A DNA stretch of 64,000 nucleotides, taken from NCBI RefSeq assembly GCF_004005815.1, contig NZ_SACK01000013.1, positions 1 to 64,000 on the forward strand, read 5' to 3'. Below the pieces are notes generated by a model. The model was not told where the DNA came from, did not search any database, and saw only the letters and a list, made by a program, of their open reading frames with translations. Below are positions 53,932 to 61,045 of the stretch, piece by piece (the first letter of the stretch is position 1; every line of letters starts with the position of its first letter). The position numbers were made by a program, and so were the translations under genes. The DNA is from Mucilaginibacter limnophilus. Lineage in GTDB: Bacteria > Bacteroidota > Bacteroidia > Sphingobacteriales > Sphingobacteriaceae.

Positions 53932-55127
53932 ATTTTTTTTAATGTTAAAATTTTCAGTGTTAGATACATTTCATCAATATCGTGGCCAACATGCTCAATG
54001 TTTAAACCTTCTTTGGTTACAAACACATTTTTAAGGTTCCAGTCGCCGGCCAAACCTATAGGTGTTTCGCCTAAATAGTTAAAATGTTTGTCCATTATTA
54101 TTATGCTCACCGGCTTTTGTTTCCATTTGGTTTTTACCGTAACTACACCACCGTCATCATGTATGCTTTTATATAAAAATCTGTAATAAAGTTTACGATA
54201 CTTATCATATTTAATACTCCCATACTCATCCGTTTCGCCTATGTGTTTTAAAAAAGAATCGGCATCAATATCGCGTTGGTTCGCTTTAAGTGATGTTATG
54301 GTGCTGGCTTCGTTGCTGCCGCCGTATACCACATCATATTTGTCTGTATTTAAATCGGATATATATAGGTTATGCGAAACAGGGAAGCTATAAACTAATT
54401 TATGGTTATCGGTATCATAATCTAAATAAACCTCCGTAAAAGGTATATTGTGCCATAGTTTATTACCGCCATACAGTTCAATGGGGTATGTGTGGCTAAA
54501 CTTTACCTCATTGGTAGAGTAATTAATACCGGCGGTAAATTTAAAGGTGCGTATGATGTCATCAGGTATCTGCCCTATAAACTCGCCAGTAAAAAGTAAT
54601 TCATTTAGGGTTTGTATAAAAGGTATAGCTGTTTGTGTATTGTATTGTGGATACATGTACATCCATGGGTCTTTACGGATGTTCTTGCTACCTATAAGGG
54701 ATATTTTTTTAAAGGTTTTGGCACTACTATCCGTGAGCAATAATTCTATTGCCCGTTCATTATAGAGATATATAGAATCAGAGCTTTTAATATGAAATGC
54801 CGTAATATCAGGCTTGGGTTCAAGGTTATCAAAACTTATTTTTTTTATGAATTTCAAACCAGCGTAATCATAAAAGTATATTGAATTGTTGTAGGTGTTT
54901 AAAATGGTGTAAAACCTGTTGCCAGTGCTGTTGGTATAAACTTGTGTATAGTTTGGCCGTGGCGCGGTCACACTGTCAAGCGGAAATTTTTTCTCGGAAG
55001 TTATCTCAAGTTTATGGGTGGACTTAAGCCGACCTTGTTTTTCATTAACTATGCTAGTTACAGAAGTATTTGTACATGAGAGGGCGAAAGTGGAAACGCA
55101 ATACAAAAAAATCAAATGTCTTTTCAT
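53928..55127 (-). CDS. DUF4221-like lipoprotein
   Basis: A 399-aa lipoprotein (Cys18 in FALSC). It has the DUF4221 look: propeller-like repeats (YTQVYTNSTGNRFYTILNTYNNSIYFYDY, LYISDLNTDKYDVVYGGS, YRKLYYRFLYKS, IIMDKHFNYLGETPIG). DUF4221 and related 6-bladed beta-propeller lipoproteins often sit next to NVEALA-type peptides in Bacteroidota, as here. Start codon context TATATCC-ATG-AAAA resembles the peptide gene's. It overlaps the CxxC lipoprotein gene by 4 bp. Confidence 0.75.
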   Translation of the reverse strand: MKRHLIFLYCVSTFALSCTNTSVTSIVNEKQGRLKSTHKLEITSEKKFPLDSVTAPRPNYTQVYTNSTGNRFYTILNTYNNSIYFYDYAGLKFIKKISFDNLEPKPDITAFHIKSSDSIYLYNERAIELLLTDSSAKTFKKISLIGSKNIRKDPWMYMYPQYNTQTAIPFIQTLNELLFTGEFIGQIPDDIIRTFKFTAGINYSTNEVKFSHTYPIELYGGNKLWHNIPFTEVYLDYDTDNHKLVYSFPVSHNLYISDLNTDKYDVVYGGSNEASTITSLKANQRDIDADSFLKHIGETDEYGSIKYDKYRKLYYRFLYKSIHDDGGVVTVKTKWKQKPVSIIIMDKHFNYLGETPIGLAGDWNLKNVFVTKEGLNIEHVGHDIDEMYLTLKILTLKKI

Positions 55128-55255
55128 GGATATAAGTTGTAGGGGATTGTAACAGCCGGCTTAATTGCTTAAACCAGCTGTTAGTAAAGCTGGCCAGTAT
55201 ATCGCTTTATGCAGTATAAACTACGTTATTACAATATCGATGGCAGCGATACCAA

Positions 55256-55510
55256 TTAGTTAGACAGGGCTGGATCACAATTGCCCGGATCAGCAGCAGA
55301 AGCCCAAAAGCATTTGTACTCAGGAGTACGGCTGCATGTTCCGTAGTTTAAATGTGGGAAGTTGGTGTTATACACGCACTCAGCGTTAGCTTTGTTGATG
55401 CTTATCATGTCGGCAAAGTTAGTGCTGCTTGCTTTGTCAACATTTTGGGTAGTTACAAATAAGCCAACTGCCATAGCTGTAAGGCCAATAAATCCTAAAA
55501 CTTTTTTCAT
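55256..55510 (-). CDS. NVEALA-like secreted peptide precursor, 4 Cys
   Basis: An 84-aa precursor started at ATG 55510 (MKKVLGFIGLTAMAVGLFVTT); an upstream ATG at 55555 would prefix a non-signal stretch. After a hydrophobic signal (5-20) comes a linker with NFADMISINKANAE, comparable with the DLALANVEALA linker of NVEALA precursors. Residues 41-43 are Ala-Asn-Ala, a type I signal-peptidase-like site; cutting there would release 41 residues with Cys at precursor positions 45, 59, 67 and 78 and several aromatic residues. It lies between the O-ligase/TPR gene and the DUF4221 gene. Function (signal, toxin, structural) is unknown. Confidence 0.75.
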   Translation of the reverse strand: MKKVLGFIGLTAMAVGLFVTTQNVDKASSTNFADMISINKANAECVYNTNFPHLNYGTCSRTPEYKCFWASAADPGNCDPALSN

Positions 55511-55672
55511 GGATATTATACTTAAATTATTAATTTGATTGATTGATTGATGCATAATGATTTTTTAAGGCACGCTGATATGCTTCGCATGGTTATTACT
55601 TGGTTCCACCAGGTAATGCATCTTATATTAAGACCCTCTCAATCGATGTTTTTATACCATAGGCTTGCGTTT

Positions 55673-57568
55673 TTAATTAAATGCAGTATTTAAAGGCTCC
55701 TTACCTTCAGCTGCAATTTTTTTCATTTCATCCATCATTTGCGCAATAGCTGCCGAGTATATCTTTACATCTTTAACCAGTAGTAGCCTGGCCGTTTCAC
55801 CGGCTTTATCTTTATTACCTGTGTCATTGTAAAGTTTGGCCAATAAATACAGGGGATAAAAGCGGTTAGGTACCATATTGGTTGCCGCTATGTAAGCTGT
55901 TTCGGCTTGTTGATAACGCTTTAGACTTTTAAAAACATCACCTAGCGCCGTTTCCGTAATTTCTGTGTTTGTATAACGTCTGGCTTCAATTAACACGATC
56001 ATGGCTTTTTTATTATCACCAGCGAAAGCCAGCGCTTTTCCGTAGTTCATCATAAAATCGCCGTCCCGCTGCAAATAGGGTCGGGCTAGGTCAAAGCTTT
56101 TAAGGCTCGCCTTATAATTACCATGCTCGTAAAGGTTTAGCGCATTTTGCCAGTTAAATGAAGCGCTGCTGAGGATATTTCCCTGATATATAATCATTAC
56201 AGAACCAGCGAATAAAGCTAGTCCGGCAACATATCGAATTGCAGGAACCTGCTTACCGGGTCCTGTAGCTATTTGGGATGTTGCGAAATTTACCTTTCTA
56301 TCGTCCAGGTTGGCTATCAATGCAATCAATGTCACTATAACCATTTTAATGGGCAGTATTTGCGTGGGGTATGCAAACATGCCGAAAACTAAAAAAGCAA
56401 TTAAGGCACCTACAGCCAACTGTATTAAAAACACAAACCGGGCATTAAACTTTACCCTGAACAAAGCAATAATAAATAAGGCAAAAAGTGAAACACCAAC
56501 TATACCGTTTTCTGCAACAAACTGCAATGACTCATTAAAAGCATAGTAGGTGTTATCAGCCAGTAAAACATATGGTGAATGGTGATGTTTATTAAAATAG
56601 GCCGCTTGGGCGTCCATGTAATATGTTTTGAAACCATCGGTGCCAACACCAAACGCCAGATTATCTTTTATTATATTACCGGTCACCTTCCAGATAAGCA
56701 TCCGCCCGTTTGACGATTCTATACGCGAACTGTAAACAGTGTATAACGCAATAAGCGTAACTGCAGTTATTGTACTAAAAAGAAGCAAACGCAATGGTAA
56801 ACCAATACGCATTAGCTTAGTGCCGTATATTTTTAACTGGTAGCGGCAGAATAGAAGGTAACCGGCTGCGGCTATAATTGCCAAAAATGCTGAGCGGGAG
56901 CGCAGTGCCGGTAAAACAATGGCTATAAATATTATACCTATAATGGGCAGTGTCTTAAATAATAGCATTTTGGGATAACAAGCCAGTGGGATGGTTACTG
57001 CCTGCAACTGGTTTTTAAACACATACATACCCAAAGCAACACAACCAATAATGGCCAAATAACCGGCATACGGCCCTGGGTTGGAAAATCCTGCTAAAGC
57101 TTTTTTACTAGTTAGTAATTCGATGCAGCCATAACCTGCAAGCACTATGCCTGATAGTATGATAGCGGGTAATAATAAAAGAAGTTGATTAATCCTGGTA
57201 TTTCTAATTATTACGTACAATGCAATTAGCGAAAACATATCAATAAATACTAATGAAAAGCCGTGCCTGCTTTGCAAATAATACCGATTAAGAAAACTAT
57301 ACCCGATAATTGTAAGCAGGGCCAAATCAATGTTTGATATGCGGGTAAGTGGCCTTATTCTATTAAGGACAAGGTTAACAGATGATAATAAAAAAATAAT
57401 AGATAAGCCGTAAATAAATACTATAGATTTTGAGATGATAGGTGCATTAGCAAATGCACCTATATTTATGCAGGGCACAATCGTGAATAGCAGAAATAGC
57501 ACCGCTAACTCACCATTCTGGAGTGTCAAATACAACAACCCTGATGGTTTGGTGAAACTTACTGGCAT
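55673..57568 (-). CDS. O-antigen-ligase-family membrane protein with C-terminal TPRs
   Basis: A 631-aa protein with about 12 membrane helices (residues 10-450). The Wzy_C/O-antigen-ligase region spans about 190-420, with RSRSAFLAIIAAAGY, GMLIWKVTGNIIKDNLAFGVGTDGFKTYY and a periplasmic loop. From about 470 on are tetratricopeptide repeats (NWQNALNLYEHGNYKASLKSFDLARPYL, ALGDVFKSLKRYQQAETAYIAATNMVPNRFYPLYLLAKLYNDTGN). Polysaccharide ligation is the classical role; in this setting it could instead join or move the peptide or its carrier. No glycosyltransferases are nearby. Confidence 0.85.
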   Translation of the reverse strand: MPVSFTKPSGLLYLTLQNGELAVLFLLFTIVPCINIGAFANAPIISKSIVFIYGLSIIFLLSSVNLVLNRIRPLTRISNIDLALLTIIGYSFLNRYYLQSRHGFSLVFIDMFSLIALYVIIRNTRINQLLLLLPAIILSGIVLAGYGCIELLTSKKALAGFSNPGPYAGYLAIIGCVALGMYVFKNQLQAVTIPLACYPKMLLFKTLPIIGIIFIAIVLPALRSRSAFLAIIAAAGYLLFCRYQLKIYGTKLMRIGLPLRLLLFSTITAVTLIALYTVYSSRIESSNGRMLIWKVTGNIIKDNLAFGVGTDGFKTYYMDAQAAYFNKHHHSPYVLLADNTYYAFNESLQFVAENGIVGVSLFALFIIALFRVKFNARFVFLIQLAVGALIAFLVFGMFAYPTQILPIKMVIVTLIALIANLDDRKVNFATSQIATGPGKQVPAIRYVAGLALFAGSVMIIYQGNILSSASFNWQNALNLYEHGNYKASLKSFDLARPYLQRDGDFMMNYGKALAFAGDNKKAMIVLIEARRYTNTEITETALGDVFKSLKRYQQAETAYIAATNMVPNRFYPLYLLAKLYNDTGNKDKAGETARLLLVKDVKIYSAAIAQMMDEMKKIAAEGKEPLNTAFN

Positions 57569-57894
57569 GTTCCTTGTTGGTTAAAATGGTTTTTATTTCA
57601 GGTAGAATTTATATCGGTAGTTGAGCACCTTAATAAGTCACAAACAAAGCAACGATTAAAAAATAAAACAATTTAGCAAGCTTGGCGACATTTAAGAATT
57701 GCATCGCTCAGCAATTAGAATTCAGGTGGTTTACTTAAGATTTCAGTCTCTTTTCAAATTACAATTTGCACGCTAAGTCCTTCCATAACGCGCCTTACAT
57801 TTATGCACATTTAAATAATTATATATTTGCCGTATATCTATTCATTTATCAATAAAGCATTGACGTTTAGCTGCCTTAAGTTATAAGCAAACGG
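57569..57894. promoter_or_regulatory. Divergent control region of the peptide cluster
   Basis: This 326-bp gap separates the leftward cluster from the signal peptidase gene. It holds an inverted repeat AATTGC...GCAATT (57697-57702 / 57711-57716, 8-nt spacer) and a -7-like TATATTTG at 57822-57829 facing right. It would be the natural place for LytTR-protein binding; I see no certain pair of LytTR half-sites. Confidence 0.4.
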
Positions 57895-57954
57895 ATGAAG
57901 AGATGCCCGAGCCAAATCATCAACATTATACAATATCTTTATCAAAAACACACT

Positions 57955-59106
57955 ATGTTTTTCATTATCAGATACTGGAAACTTTTTTTAATTACTTTTT
58001 TGGTATTGTATCTAACCGTGTTGGGGCTTTACTGGCTATCAATAGCGATAGTTATATTGGTTGTATCATATGTGATATTGTGTTATTGCTGCGGTTACAT
58101 CGGTTCATTATCCTGTCAACGGGTGGCCAAATGGGCGCTTACTACGCTATATGTATGCATAGTAACTGTTACTGTTAAACTATTTGTGATAGATATTTAT
58201 ACTGTACCCAGCGCATCTATGGCTGATACGTTGTTACCCGGAGATGTTATCATAGTTAATAAACTAATATACGGGCCTGAAATGCCGGAAAGCTTATTAG
58301 AAATATCCTGGCTTAATTATTTTTTTCATGATAAACAACCGCAGTCAGCAACCGCGGTTAAAAAAGAAACCGTAACCAGAAAGCAAGGATTATCAACTAT
58401 TAAACAGGGTGATGTTTTTGTTTACAAATTACTTTTTATTACAGCATCATTTGTTGTAAAAAGATGTGTGGCCGTTGCAGGCGATACATTGGCAATACGC
58501 AATGGCGAACCATATATCAACGGTAATATCTATAAATCTCCGTTAACTGTAAATAATATCTATCGTTTAGAAATTATAAGTGAAACGATGAGTAAAAAAC
58601 TTCAGGATTCTTTACAATTTCAAAATAAAGAAATAGTGGCAGATTCGCGGTCAAACGTTATTACGGGCACATTTAACATTCAAGAAATTAAGAAATTTGC
58701 AGATAACCCACTGGTAAAGAATATTACAATAACTGATTCTGTAATGATGACTGACCCATTAATGGCCCATCCGGACAACTTGCATTGGACAGCTACAAAC
58801 ATGGGGCCTTTTTTGGTGCCAAAAAAAGGAAGTACTATAGTTTTGACTGATAAAAACTGTACCCTTTATGGCAGCATCATCAATGCCTTTGAAGGGTTTA
58901 ATGTCAATACCCTACGACGCAGGGGAGCCAAATATACTTTCAAAAAAAACTATTATTTTGTAATGGGAGATAACCGCGTAGCATCAGTTGACTCGAGGTT
59001 TATAGGTTTTATACCAGAAGAAAACGTTATCGGTAAAGCAAATTACATATTGCTTTCAACAGATAAAAAACAGTTTGTACAGCGTTTTTTAAAGTTGATT
59101 AGATAG
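57955..59106 (+). CDS. lepB: Signal peptidase I, cluster-specific
   Basis: A 383-aa membrane serine protease started at ATG 57955; an in-frame ATG at 57895 would add 20 residues and cannot be excluded. N-terminal helices ([55 protein letters not shown]) precede box [20 protein letters not shown], with catalytic Ser88, box [10 protein letters not shown] with Lys169, and box [29 protein letters not shown]. It carries the large insert seen in Bacteroidota signal peptidases. Placement opposite the peptide gene suggests it may mature the AxA site there (inference). Confidence 0.9.
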   Translation: MFFIIRYWKLFLITFLVLYLTVLGLYWLSIAIVILVVSYVILCYCCGYIGSLSCQRVAKWALTTLYVCIVTVTVKLFVIDIYTVPSASMADTLLPGDVIIVNKLIYGPEMPESLLEISWLNYFFHDKQPQSATAVKKETVTRKQGLSTIKQGDVFVYKLLFITASFVVKRCVAVAGDTLAIRNGEPYINGNIYKSPLTVNNIYRLEIISETMSKKLQDSLQFQNKEIVADSRSNVITGTFNIQEIKKFADNPLVKNITITDSVMMTDPLMAHPDNLHWTATNMGPFLVPKKGSTIVLTDKNCTLYGSIINAFEGFNVNTLRRRGAKYTFKKNYYFVMGDNRVASVDSRFIGFIPEENVIGKANYILLSTDKKQFVQRFLKLIR

Positions 59107-59217
59107 TTTTTTTCTTTTAAGAAATAGTTGCTAAATTGATTAAGCCCTTTGTAATCTTAAGTCAATTTTGTTACCTTCGTACTTAAACCTACATGTAAAA
59201 CTTTATCAAACCTATCT

Positions 59218-59559
59218 ATGAAACAAAAAATCCAGTTGCGTTCGCAGGACCATATTTATCTTATCGATCCTGACAATATTTATTTTTGCCAATCAGATAA
59301 CTGCTATACCATAATTAATCTAGCGTCAAAAAAACTGCTTGTCTCACAGTCACTCACAAAATTTTCAAAGGAACTTCCTGATACACAGTTTATTCGCGTA
59401 AGTCAATCATACCTTATAAATTCCAACTTTATAAGTTTAATAGAAAAAAAACGGAAGATTATAAAACTGGATAACGAGATTGATATCCCATTTACTATCA
59501 GCATTAAAACATTGTTAGAATTACTAAGGCTCAAACATAACTATGCAGTTGAACTTTAA
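59218..59559 (+). CDS. Stand-alone LytTR DNA-binding regulator
   Basis: A 113-aa protein consisting only of a LytTR domain: HIYLIDPDNIYFCQSDNCYTIINLASKKLLVSQSLTKFSKEL, FIRVSQSYLINSNFISLIEKKRKIIKLDNEIDIPFTISIKTLLELL. The R-V-S/H-x-S-Y-L-I-N block is the LytTR hallmark. No receiver domain and no kinase are adjacent. It lies downstream of the signal peptidase on the same strand and is the only regulator in the island, so it is the likely controller of the cluster. Confidence 0.9.
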   Translation: MKQKIQLRSQDHIYLIDPDNIYFCQSDNCYTIINLASKKLLVSQSLTKFSKELPDTQFIRVSQSYLINSNFISLIEKKRKIIKLDNEIDIPFTISIKTLLELLRLKHNYAVEL

Positions 59560-59641
59560 GCCACAAGAGCAACTAACAGCTTTAAATCAGCAATAAAGGT
59601 TTATAAACTGTTGCCCATTTGTCAATTCACCTTGTATTTTT

Positions 59642-59760
59642 TTACAAAAAGGCGGCGTTCAACTGATCGCCTTCAATTATTGTCGGTTTTTCAGTCTTTT
59701 CCTCCAAACGTCCGGTGGTATCGATGACTTTAAAATTGAACGCAACTTCAATTGAACTAA
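59642..59760 (-). pseudogene. C-terminal coding remnant
   Basis: The minus strand reads IEVAFNFKVIDTTGRLEEKT and on through KPTIIEGDQLNAAFL to a stop at 59642. There is no start (a stop precedes it), so this is probably a fragment of a lost gene. Family not recognised. Confidence 0.3.
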
Positions 59761-59787
59761 ATCAAATTTGAATGAAGGATTTATAGC

Positions 59788-60166
59788 ATGTTTTTGAAAA
59801 AGATGGGAATGAATATTGGTCATAAGATCACGCTAAGACCAGATATTAGCAATATAATAAGCCTTTATCATTCGTCGGATTTATTTTCAATAGCAGACAA
59901 ATCTGACATTAATAGAATTGAAAAGATGCATGCGAACGCAGATCTTATCGTTACGGCTTGGCATGATGATTGATTGGTCAGCTTGCAAGATCGCTTTGTT
60001 ATTTTTTCCTATTGCTGTTATTTGTCTGACCTATCTGTTGATAATGCTTTTAAAAGAAAGTATAGGAAAGGAACTTATCAAACTTATTAAAATGTCTGCT
60101 AGCAAAGAATGTAAACTCATTTTACGATCCACTTTAAGCGCAGTTAACTATTTATCGAAATATTGA
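59788..60166 (+). pseudogene. GNAT-family N-acetyltransferase, frameshifted
   Basis: Three frames must be joined to read the protein: ISNIISLYHSSDLFSIADKSD...MHANADLIVTAWHDD (59788-59970), then LVSLQDRFVIFSYCCYLSDLSVDNAFK (frame 2), then IGKELIKLIKMSASKECKLILR...SAVNYLSKY (frame 3) ending at 60166. In order this is a GNAT acetyltransferase: the FSYCCYLSDLxVDxxFxxxGIGKELI segment is the acetyl-CoA-binding motif A. At least two indels break it, so it is dead. Confidence 0.8.
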
Positions 60167-60213
60167 CACGCAGCAATTGACACTACGTTATCATGCAAAT
60201 TCGTGGAAACAAA

Positions 60214-60234
60214 GCGGGCAATAATCTTGCCCGC
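60214..60234 (-). terminator. Hairpin past the VOC gene
   Basis: GCGGGCAA, TAATC loop, TTGCCCGC; on the minus strand followed by TTTGTTT, about 60 nt past the stop of the VOC gene. Confidence 0.6.
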
Positions 60235-60293
60235 CTTAATTGAATCTTTGCCATTTGCGTTTCCCGGACTCCTCAATAGACTAATACAGTATA

Positions 60294-60706
60294 CTAAGAT
60301 TCCTGTGCAGGCAGTTGTGACGCATCCAGATACGCGATCTTCCCTTGGTGACCATCAAGATCGGCAAAGCCATGTTGATACATCCAGCCATGATCCTGCG
60401 GCTCGCTGTAAAGGGTTGCATCAAGCGTTTGTGCCTTAGCAATGATTTGCTGAACCTCCTCTCTAGATTCGGCATCAAGCGTAATCAGTACCTCGGTGGT
60501 ACTCTTTACATCGCTGACCTGTTTTTTGGTGAACGTCGCAAAATAAGGTTCAGTTAAAAGCATCACGAAAATGCTGTTACTGATGACCATACAACTGCCT
60601 TTCTCATCCGTGAACTGTGGATTGAAATTAAAGCCGAGGCTATTAAAAAATGAGATCGATTTTTCCAGATCTTTTACCGGTAGGTTAATAAATACTTTTT
60701 TGCCAT
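60294..60706 (-). pseudogene. VOC-family protein (glyoxalase/bleomycin-resistance-like), frameshifted at its start
   Basis: A VOC-fold protein of about 137 aa when repaired. ATG 60706 opens MAKK, then the frame is lost at a run of six A; one more A would give VFINLPVKDLEKSISFFNSLGFNFNPQFTDEKGS and join the intact remainder (MVISNSIFVMLLTEPYFATFTKKQ..., EPQDHGWMYQHGFADLDGH). The remaining open frame, from ATG 60590, is only 98 aa and lacks the first beta-alpha-beta unit. The poly-A error may be genuine decay or a sequencing error. Confidence 0.75.
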
Positions 60707-60756
60707 AATTTTGAATTTTGTTGTTAATAATAATCCAAAGTACGAGTAGCGATTTT

Positions 60757-60939
60757 TGCCAGCATCATTATATAAATAAACAGCAGCGAAATCATTTTAA
60801 TACACACTTTCATTTTCAACTACAAACTATAAATATTTTATAGAAGGCACTATTGAAGTTTCCCGTCCTCTATCTGTTTTATAATATTAGCCAGCGCCAT
60901 AAAGTTATTAGGTGAGCTCACCGGCTTTTGTTTCCATTT
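60757..60939. repeat. Duplication scar from the peptide cluster
   Basis: 60757-60915 is about 95% identical to 53351-53511 (the end of the MG2-like gene's reverse start region, the gap, and the 3' end of the CxxC lipoprotein gene). It continues without a break into 60916-60939, which matches 54105-54128 inside the DUF4221 gene exactly. So this is a copy of the cluster middle with the 53512-54104 interior missing. Both copies lie in the same orientation, about 7.4 kb apart. No gene is read across it. Confidence 0.9.
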
Positions 60940-61045
60940 TTACAGATCACTGTACAACTAAGGCGGATCTCATAGAAACTGGCAAACCATAATTGGAGGC
61001 AGGAACTGATATACCCCTGCTTCTCGTATAATTAATATGCTGCTA

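Noticed and set aside
55673-57568. Reading the O-ligase/TPR gene as part of an LPS O-antigen cluster
   Set aside because: No glycosyltransferase, nucleotide-sugar or flippase genes lie in the window.
60203-60439. 78-codon plus-strand open frame
   Set aside because: It lies opposite the VOC gene and its terminator hairpin; no signal of its own.
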